From positions 1 to 64,000 of the forward strand of contig NZ_JHXV01000005.1 of the NCBI RefSeq assembly GCF_000621625.1: a DNA stretch of 64,000 nucleotides, read 5' to 3'. The stretch is from Crocinitomix catalasitica ATCC 23190. Its GTDB lineage: Bacteria; Bacteroidota; Bacteroidia; Flavobacteriales_D; Crocinitomicaceae. This document shows, piece after piece, positions 52,539 through 61,145 of the stretch. The notes beneath the pieces are model-generated. The model ran no database searches. It was not told the DNA's origin and worked only from the letters and a program-made list of their open reading frames with translations. Made by a program: the position numbers and the translations under genes. Position 1 is the first letter of the stretch. Each line of letters starts with the position of its first letter.

Positions 52539-53993
52539 ATGGAGTTAAGTCAAGAAATACGCGATAAATATCAACCAGTAATAGGGTTGGAAGTGCATGC
52601 ACAAATGCTTACAAAATCGAAAGCTTATTCGAATGATAAAAACGAATATGGTTCGATGCCGAATTCTAATGTTAGTGCAATCACTTTAGGTCATCCAGGT
52701 ACATTGCCAATGATGAATACTAAAACGATAGATTATGCAATAAAAATGGGAATAGCATGTGGTAGTAATATTACACCAATTCAGCATTTTGCACGAAAAA
52801 ATTATTTTTATCCCGATCTACCAAAAGGGTATCAGATAACACAAGATGACACACCTATATGTACAGGTGGAACTGTTTTGATAAAAGATGATAATGGAAA
52901 AGATAAGACGATTCAGTTGACACGAATCCACATGGAAGAAGATGCTGGTAAAAGTATACATGATATCGATCCTTTCAATACTTTGATTGATTTAAATAGA
53001 GCAGGTGTACCTTTAATCGAAATCGTTTCTGAACCAGATATTAGAAGTTCTCAAGAAGCTTATAATTATGTTACTGAAATTAGAAAATTAGTACGATATC
53101 TAGAGATTTGTGATGGGAATATGGAGGAAGGAAGTTTGAGATGTGATGCGAATATTTCTGTCATGTTAAAAGGTTCTGACACTTATGGTGTGCGTGTAGA
53201 GGTTAAGAATATGAACTCAATTCGTAACGTTCAAAGAGCAATTGAACATGAAATTACTCGACATATTATTGCTATTGAGAACGGTGAGAAGCTGTATCAA
53301 GAAACAAGAAACTTTAATGCTTTAAAAGGAACGACAAGTGCAATGCGATCTAAAGAAGCCGCGAATGATTACCGTTTCTTTCCTGAACCAGATTTGCAGC
53401 CTATAGAAGTTACGCCAGCTAAAATTGAAAGTTTGAAAGCTGAGATGCCACCTTTACCTAATGAGTTGATTAATAAGTATGTTAATGATTTAAAGTTATC
53501 GGAATATGATGCATTGATCTTAACTGATCAGAAAGAAATTGCATTATACTTTGAAGAAATTATTCGACATACAAAAAACTATAAAGCAGCGGCAAACTGG
53601 TTAATGGGAGATATAAAGTCTTATTTAAATACCAATGCAAGTAAGATCACAGAATTTCCAATTGAGCCAAAAGAGATTGCGGGATTAATAGGATTGATTG
53701 ACGAACAAAAAATATCTCATAACTTAGCAACACAAAAGGTGTTTCCTGAAATGCTAAAAACGGGTAAGTCCGCCTTGATAGTTGCTGAATCAAATGATTG
53801 GATTCAAAACAATGATGAGAGTGAAATCAAAGCGATAATAGCAGAAGTGCTAGCAGAGAATAAAGAGGAAGCTGATCGATATAAAGCTGGAGAAAAGAAA
53901 TTAATAGGCTTTTTAATGGGCCAAATAATGAAAAAAAGTAAAGGGAAAGCTGACCCTAAATCAGCAAGTAAACTAATTAATGAAATGATTTAA
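52539..53993 (+). CDS. gatB: Asp-tRNA(Asn)/Glu-tRNA(Gln) amidotransferase subunit B
   Basis: GatB is the kinase/transamidase subunit that converts misacylated Glu-tRNA(Gln) or Asp-tRNA(Asn) to the correct amide form, in complex with GatA and GatC (not in this window). The 484 residues show YQPVIGLEVHAQM, ALGHPG-type ITLGHPGTLP, HFARKNYFYPDLPKGYQI, EDAGKSIHD, GVPLIEIVSEPD and a C-terminal tail domain. Length is normal. Confidence 0.96.
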   Translation: MELSQEIRDKYQPVIGLEVHAQMLTKSKAYSNDKNEYGSMPNSNVSAITLGHPGTLPMMNTKTIDYAIKMGIACGSNITPIQHFARKNYFYPDLPKGYQITQDDTPICTGGTVLIKDDNGKDKTIQLTRIHMEEDAGKSIHDIDPFNTLIDLNRAGVPLIEIVSEPDIRSSQEAYNYVTEIRKLVRYLEICDGNMEEGSLRCDANISVMLKGSDTYGVRVEVKNMNSIRNVQRAIEHEITRHIIAIENGEKLYQETRNFNALKGTTSAMRSKEAANDYRFFPEPDLQPIEVTPAKIESLKAEMPPLPNELINKYVNDLKLSEYDALILTDQKEIALYFEEIIRHTKNYKAAANWLMGDIKSYLNTNASKITEFPIEPKEIAGLIGLIDEQKISHNLATQKVFPEMLKTGKSALIVAESNDWIQNNDESEIKAIIAEVLAENKEEADRYKAGEKKLIGFLMGQIMKKSKGKADPKSASKLINEMI

Positions 53994-53995
53994 GA

Positions 53996-55162
53996 ATGAA
54001 AAAATTAATTTTTCCAATTTTGGCTTTAGGCCTTTTAGGGAGTTGTGCTGGTGGAGATCGCTCTGCAAATATACCTGGACATTTAATAACAGGTGAAATA
54101 GAAAATGCTGATGGATCGGAAATTATTGTAAATGTTTTTCAAAATGGAGAAGAAATTCCTTTGGATACAATTACAATTAAAGATGGTAAATTTTCATTAG
54201 AGACTGAAACTAAAGAATTACGTGAATATATTTTCCTTTTGGGAGAACAAGAAATGCCAATTGTCTTATTTCTTGATGAGGAATCTAAGAATGTTGAAAT
54301 TAAGGGGACTTATCCAAATTTAGCTGAAAATTATTCGGTTACTGGATCAAAATATAGTCAAGATATCAAGGATTATTTGGTTTACTTGAAGCCTATTTAT
54401 GAAACGCAGCAAGAACTGTCTGGAAAGTATCAAAAAACAAATCCAATGGATACTGTTGCTATTCAGGCAATCATGAACGAATTTGATGAGTTAACCGCAG
54501 AAAAGAAAGCGCATGCTATCAAATATATAGAGGCAGATTATTCATCTCCTGTAAGTTGGTTAATGTTACGTGATTTACTTCCAAGTGGAGGTTTGAATAA
54601 TTTTGATGATTCTGATTTAGATTATTTTCAAAAAGTAGCAGATGCTATTAAAGAGAAATACCCATATTCTGAATATTCGGCATTAATTGAAAAAGATATC
54701 CAACAAATAAATTCTCAATTAGAGTTAATTCGTACACAAGAAAATCAAGTTGGACAGGCGCCAGATATTCAGTTAAATAATGCTAATGGAGAATTATTAG
54801 CACTGTCATCGTTAAAAGGAAAAGTTGTACTGGTTGATTTTTGGGCTTCATGGTGTGTTCCTTGCAGAAAGGAAAACCCAAATGTAGTGGCTGTTTATAA
54901 TGAATATAAAGACAAAGGTTTTACGGTTTACAGTGTTTCATTAGATGAGAAAAAAGATGCTTGGTTGGCTGCTATTCAACAAGACAACCTTATTTGGCCT
55001 AATCACGTCTCTGATTTGAAAGGTTGGCAATCGGCAGCGGCTTTGCAATATGGCGTTAATTCTATTCCTGCAACTTTTTTATTGGATGCTGAAGGTAATA
55101 TCATTGCAAAAGATCTTCGTGGACCAGCGTTAGAACAAAAATTAAAAGAAATACTTGGCTAA
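53996..55162 (+). CDS. TlpA-family thiol-disulfide lipoprotein with DUF4369 domain
   Basis: A 388-residue lipoprotein (signal ending GLLGSC). The N-terminal domain (about 25-130) fits DUF4369, seen on Bacteroidota thioredoxin-like proteins. The C-terminal thioredoxin domain has WASWCVPCRKENP, with Val in the second position, and a cis-Pro motif SIPATFLL. It probably acts in the periplasm as a disulfide reductant for envelope proteins or cytochromes. It directly follows gatB (2 bp) and precedes a close paralogue. Confidence 0.9.
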   Translation: MKKLIFPILALGLLGSCAGGDRSANIPGHLITGEIENADGSEIIVNVFQNGEEIPLDTITIKDGKFSLETETKELREYIFLLGEQEMPIVLFLDEESKNVEIKGTYPNLAENYSVTGSKYSQDIKDYLVYLKPIYETQQELSGKYQKTNPMDTVAIQAIMNEFDELTAEKKAHAIKYIEADYSSPVSWLMLRDLLPSGGLNNFDDSDLDYFQKVADAIKEKYPYSEYSALIEKDIQQINSQLELIRTQENQVGQAPDIQLNNANGELLALSSLKGKVVLVDFWASWCVPCRKENPNVVAVYNEYKDKGFTVYSVSLDEKKDAWLAAIQQDNLIWPNHVSDLKGWQSAAALQYGVNSIPATFLLDAEGNIIAKDLRGPALEQKLKEILG

Positions 55163-55187
55163 TAATATCAAAAAGAATAAATCAATT

Positions 55188-56357
55188 ATGCGATCACAAT
55201 TTTTTATATTAATTCTATTTTTTTTTCAATCTATAGGTTTTTCTCAAAAGAGTCCTAATCTGCAAACGGGGGTAAATAATATTTACATCACTGGGCAGAT
55301 AGTTGGAGCGAAATCCCAAACAATAAAATTAATTAATCAAAATTTAGGGAGCATTGAACAACCTGTTTATACGGCAGTAACTGATGAAGCAGGAGTCTTT
55401 TCAATTGATACTTTTATTCCTTTTTCAGATTACTATTTTTTCATATTAGAGAATAACCAATTTCTTAATTTAGTCCTTCATCAAGGGGACTCTATTAAGA
55501 TTTATGGAGACGCTAAAGATTTGTCATTAATATCAAACATTATTGGATCAAAGGATTCTGAATTACTAAATGAATTTTCTGTAAAGTATAACGCATTTAA
55601 AATGGTTCAGGATTCGTTGATGCAAGTGTTAAGAAGAAATCCAGCTAAGCAGGAAGAAGTCAATACCTATTTTGAACCATTAGCAAAGGAGTTTTATGGT
55701 TATCGAAATAATTATTTAACACAACATCAGAATTCTCCGGCTATAATTGGTAGTTTGGCATCGTTTAATCAAGAAAAGGAATGGGATGCATATAAAAGAG
55801 TGATTAATTTACTAAACCAATCATTCTCAGTCTCACCAACCGTTCAAAAAATGGAGGCATTTGTTGCTCAGAACGATGTAAAAATTCAACAACAACAAAA
55901 ACAAGCAAAAGCAGAAGCTGAAATGTTTGCGCCAGGAGTATTAGCGAAAGAAATTGCATTACCAAATGTTGACGGAGAAATTATAAAATTATCCGATTTA
56001 AGAGGTAAGGTTGTTTTGATTGACTTTTGGGCATCTTGGTGTGGTCCTTGTAGAAAAGAAAATCCAAACGTTGTAAAGGCGTATAAAAAATACAATGAGG
56101 CAGGATTTGAAATTTATAGCGTTTCTTTAGATAAGGCTTCAGCTAAAGGTAAATGGCTTGCAGCAATAGAGCAGGATGGATTGATATGGGACGCTCATGT
56201 AAGTGATTTAAAAGGTTGGAATTCTGCTGCAGCCGCAGATTATGGTGTGCGAAGTATTCCATTTACTTTATTGATTGATGCTGAAGGAAAAGTTATCAAA
56301 TCGAACTTAAGAGGTGCAGCATTAGAGAATGAACTCAAAAGTATATTCGGCTTTTAA
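55188..56357 (+). CDS. TlpA-family thiol-disulfide protein, paralogue
   Basis: A 389-residue exported protein with a signal peptide (MRSQFFILILFFFQSIGFSQ) rather than a lipobox. It carries the same DUF4369-plus-thioredoxin layout, with active site WASWCGPCRKENP and cis-Pro SIPFTLLI. The C-terminal domains of the pair are very similar (DLKGWNSAAA, YGVRSIP). A helical linker has a Gln run (IQQQQKQAKAEAE). The ATG at 55188 is chosen because the open frame before it overlaps the previous gene and has only a TTG. The stop overlaps the lpxH ATG. Confidence 0.88.
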   Translation: MRSQFFILILFFFQSIGFSQKSPNLQTGVNNIYITGQIVGAKSQTIKLINQNLGSIEQPVYTAVTDEAGVFSIDTFIPFSDYYFFILENNQFLNLVLHQGDSIKIYGDAKDLSLISNIIGSKDSELLNEFSVKYNAFKMVQDSLMQVLRRNPAKQEEVNTYFEPLAKEFYGYRNNYLTQHQNSPAIIGSLASFNQEKEWDAYKRVINLLNQSFSVSPTVQKMEAFVAQNDVKIQQQQKQAKAEAEMFAPGVLAKEIALPNVDGEIIKLSDLRGKVVLIDFWASWCGPCRKENPNVVKAYKKYNEAGFEIYSVSLDKASAKGKWLAAIEQDGLIWDAHVSDLKGWNSAAAADYGVRSIPFTLLIDAEGKVIKSNLRGAALENELKSIFGF

Positions 56358-57133
56358 TGGGGCAAAAAAAGATTTACTTTGCCTCAGATTTTCATCTTGG
56401 AGCCCCAAACCCAGAAAAAAGTCTTGAACGTGAAAAAAAGATTATTCGTTGGTTAGATGAAATTAAGTCGGATGCCAGCGAAATATACTTACTCGGCGAT
56501 GTTTTCGATTTTTGGTTCGAGTACAAACATGCAATACCTAAGGGGTTTGTTCGAATTCAAGGTAAAATAGCGGAAATTACAGATAGCGGAATTCCCGTAT
56601 ATTGGTTCATAGGTAATCACGATATGTGGATCTTTGATTATATTCCAAAGGAATTAGGTGTTCAAATGATTCGAACAGAAATAATAAAGGAGTATTTTGG
56701 TAAATCTTTATTCATAGGGCATGGAGACGGTTTAGGTCCAGGCGACCACGGTTATAAGTTTATTAAGAAAGTGTTCCGAAACCGCATCTGTCAATGGCTG
56801 TTTGCGCGATTACATCCTAACTTTGGCATTGCTTTAGCAAATATGTTTTCTAAGAAGAGTAGGGTGTCTACGGGGGATACCGATGCGATCTATTATGGAG
56901 AAGACAAGGAGATGTTGATTCAGTTTTGTAAAACAAAATTAAAAGAACAACACTATGATTACTTTATCTTTGGACATCGACACTTGCCAATTGAATTTGA
57001 TTTAAATGAAAATTCTAAATATATTAATATAGGGGAGTGGATCTCTTATTTTACATATGGTGTATTGGATAAGAATGGGTTTGTACTGAAAACATTTGAG
57101 CAAAACGAAAAAAAATCTTTCAAAAAAAATTAA
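56357..57133 (+). CDS. lpxH: UDP-2,3-diacylglucosamine diphosphatase
   Basis: LpxH releases UMP to form lipid X in lipid A synthesis, at the inner membrane surface. The 258-residue calcineurin-like phosphoesterase has metal-binding motifs IYFASDFHLGAPN, LLGDVFDFWFEY, FIGNHDMW, IGHGDGLGPGD and FGHRHLP. The GDGLGPGD and FDFWFEY context separates it from general phosphatases. It is last in the lpxK operon. Confidence 0.9.
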   Translation: MGQKKIYFASDFHLGAPNPEKSLEREKKIIRWLDEIKSDASEIYLLGDVFDFWFEYKHAIPKGFVRIQGKIAEITDSGIPVYWFIGNHDMWIFDYIPKELGVQMIRTEIIKEYFGKSLFIGHGDGLGPGDHGYKFIKKVFRNRICQWLFARLHPNFGIALANMFSKKSRVSTGDTDAIYYGEDKEMLIQFCKTKLKEQHYDYFIFGHRHLPIEFDLNENSKYINIGEWISYFTYGVLDKNGFVLKTFEQNEKKSFKKN

Positions 57134-57234
57134 ATCATTTATTTCTATTTCAACGAATGAAACCTTTCTCATTAGGTTCCGTTTACATTAATTGTAATAG
57201 ATTTTTATCTAGATTACAGACTATAAGGGTTAAG

Positions 57235-57262
57235 GAGAGCATTTGTAATGCTCTCTTTTTTT
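57235..57262 (+). terminator. Terminator of the lpxK-lpxH operon
   Basis: A perfect 9-bp stem GAGAGCATT-TGT-AATGCTCTC followed by a seven-base T-run, about 100 bp after the lpxH stop. Confidence 0.85.
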
Positions 57263-57336
57263 GTCTGACTGACAGCTCGTTGAGTCGAATAGAATAGATT
57301 TATATTAGAATATTATAGGAAATCGATAATATTTTT

Positions 57337-57344
57337 TACATTTG
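57337..57344 (+). promoter_or_regulatory. -7 element of the cold-shock gene
   Basis: TACATTTG, 17 nt upstream of the ATG. The leader would be short, unlike the long cold-sensing leader of E. coli cspA. Confidence 0.55.
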
Positions 57345-57361
57345 GTTAAAAATATATTATA

Positions 57362-57553
57362 ATGAATAAAGGAAAAGTTAAATTCTTTAATGAATCAAAA
57401 GGTTTTGGATTTATTATTGATGATGAATCAGGAAAAGAATATTTCGTACACATCTCAGGATTGATCGACGAAGTTAGAGAAAACGATGAAGTTTCTTTCG
57501 AATTACAAGAAGGAAAAAAAGGCTTAAATGCTGTTAACGTCAAAGTTTCCTAG
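57362..57553 (+). CDS. Cold-shock protein (CspA family)
   Basis: A 63-residue single cold-shock domain, a small OB-fold RNA chaperone. The RNP1-type motif is KGFGFII and the RNP2-type motif is YFVHIS. It reads GKVKFFNESKGFGFI through to the C-terminal GLNAVNVKV, the normal length. It is monocistronic, ended by a strong terminator. Confidence 0.95.
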   Translation: MNKGKVKFFNESKGFGFIIDDESGKEYFVHISGLIDEVRENDEVSFELQEGKKGLNAVNVKVS

Positions 57554-57578
57554 TTTTATCGAATAAAAATTTATTTCT

Positions 57579-57609
57579 AAGCCATGCAATGTTTTGCATG
57601 GCTTTTTTT
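57579..57609 (+). terminator. Terminator of the cold-shock gene
   Basis: A perfect 11-bp stem AAGCCATGCAA-TGTT-TTGCATGGCTT with a T-run. Confidence 0.9.
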
Positions 57610-57619
57610 ACATTCAAAA

Positions 57620-57910
57620 ATGATTGAAAGAAAGTGTTTAAGTTGTGGGACCTGGAATAATGATGAAGATTATTGTAAAAATTGTAATAACCCGATTAAG
57701 CCTTCATTAATTCGAGATATTGCTTATCAGTCCCAAATTGATGCGGAGAAGAATAAACCAAAATCAAAATTTGATTTATTTGTCTTAGCGACTAAAAATC
57801 ACCATTATTTATTGGTCCGTATAATCTATAAAATAGTATACTCTATATCGATGGTATTCGCAGCGATAGGTGCATTTTTCGCGTGGATGTTGGCAATGGT
57901 AAATGGCTAA
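57620..57910 (+). CDS. Small zinc-ribbon membrane protein
   Basis: A 96-residue protein. The N-terminus has a CxxC-x9-CxxC zinc ribbon (RKCLSCGTWNNDEDYCKNC: Cys6, Cys9, Cys19, Cys22) and the C-terminus a hydrophobic region (VYSISMVFAAIGAFFAWMLAMV). The ATG at 57620 was chosen because the open frame upstream runs through the cold-shock terminator. Zinc-ribbon proteins of this type often mediate protein contacts; no family was identified. A second membrane protein gene follows after 8 bp. Confidence 0.6.
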   Translation: MIERKCLSCGTWNNDEDYCKNCNNPIKPSLIRDIAYQSQIDAEKNKPKSKFDLFVLATKNHHYLLVRIIYKIVYSISMVFAAIGAFFAWMLAMVNG

Positions 57911-57918
57911 AACCAAAT

Positions 57919-58278
57919 ATGAAACACATCCGTTTACTCTTCTTTATCAGTATAGTTCTTTACCTTCTGGTAATATTGTCAAGATTTAATGGTGTGAAAA
58001 TTCCAGCTATCATCAACAGTTATTTAACAGATTTTTTGTGTCTTCCAATTATTCTCTATTTAAGTTTAATTGGAGTTCAAAAAATCAAAAACATTCCAAA
58101 TTATAGATTAACTGTTTATCAAATATTTGGTATGACTTTATTTTATGCCATATTATTTGAATGGTATTTACCAAGCCGAAGTTATCTGTATACGCGTGAT
58201 TATTATGATGTTATTGCTTATTTCGTTGGGGCTTTGTTTTTTTTTATTTTGCAATCCAAATCGGTTGAGAAAGTATAA
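57919..58278 (+). CDS. Small four-TM membrane protein (VanZ-like/"magnesium citrate transporter" type)
   Basis: A 119-residue integral membrane protein with four hydrophobic segments. The pattern AIINSYLTDFLCLPIILYLSLIG ... MTLFYAILFEWYLPSRSYLYTRDYYDVIAYFVGALFFFI recalls a short Bacteroidota family often labelled magnesium citrate secondary transporter; that label is doubtful at this size. The ATG at 57919 follows the previous stop; an earlier in-frame ATG at 57883 would overlap the zinc-ribbon gene. Likely co-transcribed with it. Confidence 0.55.
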   Translation: MKHIRLLFFISIVLYLLVILSRFNGVKIPAIINSYLTDFLCLPIILYLSLIGVQKIKNIPNYRLTVYQIFGMTLFYAILFEWYLPSRSYLYTRDYYDVIAYFVGALFFFILQSKSVEKV

Positions 58279-58285
58279 ATACGAG

Positions 58286-58918
58286 TTAATACACTATACT
58301 ATAATAACTCGTGTCAAATGGTGTCGTATAAATCGAATCGACTTTGGCTATTCCTGTTTTTAAATTGACATAAACGAATTCAACGTATCGATTTCCAGTA
58401 GTTACATAGTTTAAAACCGTATCTAATTCACCAAAATAGGACTGAGATCCGTTGGTTGCACATTCATCACAATCTTCTTTAAAGTGTTTAAGAACTAAAT
58501 TAAAGCTATCGTCATCTTCTGGATATAGATTTTTTATTTTGAACTGGACAAATGATTTTGTTTCTAGTGCAAAGTTTTTGAAATTTGTATTTTCTGTCGA
58601 AAGTTCTGAAGTGAAAACATTTTCGATATGCGGGAAATGGTTGTCTTTTTTTACTTCTATATGAATCTCTGTTGATTTATCGCGATTGAACGCCATTTCA
58701 TAAACGCCAAACTGATCAGTATTTACTCCTCCAATCTCTACGAAATTAAAACTGTTAGCAATAAGTAATTGTGAAAAATTAATTTCAGCATCAGGAATTT
58801 GTTCACCCGTAAACTCATCTGTTACATTTCCTAGAAATGTATATTGAATTGGCTCATTTTTTTTACAAGCTACAAGTAGAAAAGCAGAAGTGAATAAGAT
58901 TGATATGATTTTTAACAT
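58286..58918 (-). CDS. Hypothetical lipoprotein with CarboxypepD_reg-like fold
   Basis: A 210-residue lipoprotein (signal ending AFLLVAC). Its single beta-sandwich-like domain begins YTFLGNVTDEFTGEQIPDAEINF, the pattern of carboxypeptidase regulatory-like domains, and continues with alternating strands and a late Cys pair (EDCDECATN). No family name beyond the fold is supported. Confidence 0.6.
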   Translation of the reverse strand: MLKIISILFTSAFLLVACKKNEPIQYTFLGNVTDEFTGEQIPDAEINFSQLLIANSFNFVEIGGVNTDQFGVYEMAFNRDKSTEIHIEVKKDNHFPHIENVFTSELSTENTNFKNFALETKSFVQFKIKNLYPEDDDSFNLVLKHFKEDCDECATNGSQSYFGELDTVLNYVTTGNRYVEFVYVNLKTGIAKVDSIYTTPFDTSYYSIVY

Positions 58919-58937
58919 CCAAATAAGTAATTGATCT

Positions 58938-58945
58938 CAAATTTA
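58938..58945 (-). promoter_or_regulatory. -7 element of the lipoprotein gene
   Basis: TAAATTTG on the minus strand, 19 nt upstream of the ATG. Confidence 0.5.
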
Positions 58946-59099
58946 CAGTGATTAACTAAGAATTACAAACGAAGTGACTGAATTCTTATAAAGAATTCAT
59001 CCTGAGACTATCTAAAGTACTAATGAAAAAATTAGCGACGGTTCGTGTATACTTTAGAGTATTTTTCTTACTTTGGTTTGCCACTAACAGAATAAAAAA

Positions 59100-59507
59100 A
59101 TGAAATTATTAACTGTATTGATCCTTTTTTTAGGAATAAATATTAATTCGATGGGTCATAATGTCTCCATTAAATCCCTTCAAGATACAAGTATGGTCTA
59201 TGACTTTCCTGAGCAGATGGCCCAATTTCCAGGAGGTCCAGATGATATGGACGATTTTATCCGCAGAAACATGCAAGTGCCCGCAAATTTATCAGGAGCT
59301 GAGCGATCAGGTAAGATTTACGTTGAGTTTATTGTTGAGAAAGATGGAACTCTGACAAATTTTGCAATACGTAGAAGCTCGAATTCTAAATTAGACAGTG
59401 CAGCATTAGATATTGTAAAGAAGATGCCAAATTGGTTGCCTGGAAAAATGAGAGGTAAATCGGTTCGTGTTAAACAAACTATACCAATTGTTTTTGTTAC
59501 AACCTAG
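59100..59507 (+). CDS. TonB C-terminal domain protein, exported
   Basis: A 135-residue protein with a signal peptide (1-19) and a TonB-CTD-like domain: SGKIYVEFIVEKDGTLTNFAIRRSSNSKLDSAALDIVKKMPNWLPGKMRGKSVRVKQTIPIVF. The GTL, LDSAALDIVKKMP and P...W.PG elements are typical. Unlike TonB it has no N-terminal inner-membrane anchor plus Pro-rich linker, so it probably acts in the periplasm rather than as an energy transducer. Partner unknown. It ends 1 bp from the trmD stop on the opposite strand. Confidence 0.72.
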   Translation: MKLLTVLILFLGININSMGHNVSIKSLQDTSMVYDFPEQMAQFPGGPDDMDDFIRRNMQVPANLSGAERSGKIYVEFIVEKDGTLTNFAIRRSSNSKLDSAALDIVKKMPNWLPGKMRGKSVRVKQTIPIVFVTT

Positions 59508-59508
59508 G

Positions 59509-60186
59509 TTAACTTAATAAATCTGGGCGTCTCTTTTTTGTTAAAGCATAACTTTGTTCATTCCGCCATTCTTCAATTTTAATAGGATGACCGGATAATA
59601 AAACGTCAGGTACTATATGGCCATTATAATTCTCAGGTCTCGTATATATAGGAGGCGCTAAAAGTCCATCCTGAAATGAATCTGTTAATGCAGATGTTTC
59701 ATCATTTAATACACCAGGCAATAATCTTACAATGGCATCAGTTAAAACAGCAGCACCAAGTTCGCCACCTGAAAGAACATAAGATCCTATTGAGATTTCT
59801 CTTGTGATAAAAATGTCTCTAACACGTTGATCAACTCCTTTATAATGCCCAGCTAAAATAATGATGTTCTTCATTAGGGACATTTCATTACATGTTGCTT
59901 GGTCTAGTAAACTGCCATCTGGTGTCATATAAACAATCTCATCGTAATCTCGTTCTGATTTTAGTTTTTCAATACAATCGGCAATAGGTTGAATAGTCAT
60001 TACCATTCCCGCTCCACCGCCGTATTGATAATCGTCAACACTTTTTTGTCGATGGGTTGAATAACTCCTGATATTATGTAAGTGTATTTCTACCTGGCCT
60101 TTTTCTTTTGCTCTTTTCATAATAGAATCATTAAAAGGACTCTCTAATAATTGAGGTAAGACTGTAAGAATATCTATTCGCATCAT
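59509..60186 (-). CDS. trmD: tRNA (guanine37-N1)-methyltransferase
   Basis: TrmD methylates G37 of tRNAs reading CNN/CGG-type codons and prevents frameshifting. The 225-residue SPOUT enzyme has [38 protein letters not shown] and the trefoil-knot motif [16 protein letters not shown], the SAM site. It is last in the four-gene lpxL-like-rarA-menA-trmD operon. Confidence 0.96.
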   Translation of the reverse strand: MMRIDILTVLPQLLESPFNDSIMKRAKEKGQVEIHLHNIRSYSTHRQKSVDDYQYGGGAGMVMTIQPIADCIEKLKSERDYDEIVYMTPDGSLLDQATCNEMSLMKNIIILAGHYKGVDQRVRDIFITREISIGSYVLSGGELGAAVLTDAIVRLLPGVLNDETSALTDSFQDGLLAPPIYTRPENYNGHIVPDVLLSGHPIKIEEWRNEQSYALTKKRRPDLLS

Positions 60187-60195
60187 AAGACAAAT

Positions 60196-61140
60196 TTATA
60201 AAATGTAAAGTATTGTAACGAAAAACAATAATGAAAAGAGTAGTGCTGAAAGTGCAACTTTCTTTAATTCTGGATCAAAATCTCTTGGATCTTTAATCGA
60301 ACGAACTTTTTTTAAGTGAATGAAATGAATTAAAATAATTGGCAAACAACAAATCATTAATCGATAATCATTGCGTATGCTAAAAATGATAAGAGGTAAT
60401 ATAAATGCTAAATAAGCCACAGCAAAAAGGGTGTAATGATAAATTTTACTTTTTTCAAAACCCAATTTAACCGCTAACGTAATTTTACCAACTTTCTGAT
60501 CGTTCTCCTGATCTCGCATATTGTTCAAGTTTAATACAGCCACACTAAAACAACCCATTGCTGTTGCGGGAAGTAATAAAAACCAATTGATTTGATGATT
60601 TTGTAAATAAAATGGACCTATTACACCAACAATACCAAAGAATAAGAATACGAATATATCACCGAGACCTGAGTAACCATATGCCCTTTTACCAACTGTA
60701 TATTTTATCGCTGCGGCGATTGAAGCGAGACCAACAAGTATGAAACTCATAAATTTCAAGTCGATTACTCCACCAAATGCCGTAATTAGAAGTAGGATAC
60801 CTGATATTAAACTTAATATAGAGAAGATAATGATAGCTGTTAACATCGCCTTTTGACTGATTTTACCGCTTTGTATCGATCTTTCAGGTCCTATACGGCC
60901 ATCGTTATCGGCTCCTTTTTTTGAGTCGCCATAATCGTTCGCAAGATTCGATAATATTTGCAATAATAAAGTTGTAATTAAAGTGAGGATAAAAATAGAC
61001 CAACTAAATTGATGTGAATAATTTGGGCCATTGGTAATTGCAGTAGTTCCAATTAAATAAGCCAAGCCACTCCCCAATAAAATATTGCTAAATGATAAGG
61101 GCAGTGTTCGTAATCGAAAAGCTTTTATCCAATGTTTCAT
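60196..61140 (-). CDS. menA: 1,4-dihydroxy-2-naphthoate polyprenyltransferase
   Basis: MenA attaches a polyprenyl chain to DHNA in menaquinone synthesis, in the inner membrane. The 314-residue UbiA-superfamily protein has about nine TM helices and the Asp-rich prenyl-diphosphate motif NDYGDSKKGADNDGR (from Asn68), plus a second DQENDQKVGK motif. AFRLRTLPLSFSNILLGSGLA opens it. Menaquinone is the usual quinone of Flavobacteriia. Confidence 0.93.
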   Translation of the reverse strand: MKHWIKAFRLRTLPLSFSNILLGSGLAYLIGTTAITNGPNYSHQFSWSIFILTLITTLLLQILSNLANDYGDSKKGADNDGRIGPERSIQSGKISQKAMLTAIIIFSILSLISGILLLITAFGGVIDLKFMSFILVGLASIAAAIKYTVGKRAYGYSGLGDIFVFLFFGIVGVIGPFYLQNHQINWFLLLPATAMGCFSVAVLNLNNMRDQENDQKVGKITLAVKLGFEKSKIYHYTLFAVAYLAFILPLIIFSIRNDYRLMICCLPIILIHFIHLKKVRSIKDPRDFDPELKKVALSALLFSLLFFVTILYIL

Positions 61141-61145
61141 GCTGC

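Larger units (their letters stand above)
57134..57361. other. lpxH-csp intergenic region
   Basis: 228 bp without a gene. It contains a terminator and the cold-shock promoter. The stretch before the hairpin (57134-57234) shows nothing else clear. Confidence 0.4.

Noticed and set aside
57584-57619. Upstream extension of the zinc-ribbon protein
   Set aside because: It lies within the cold-shock terminator hairpin.
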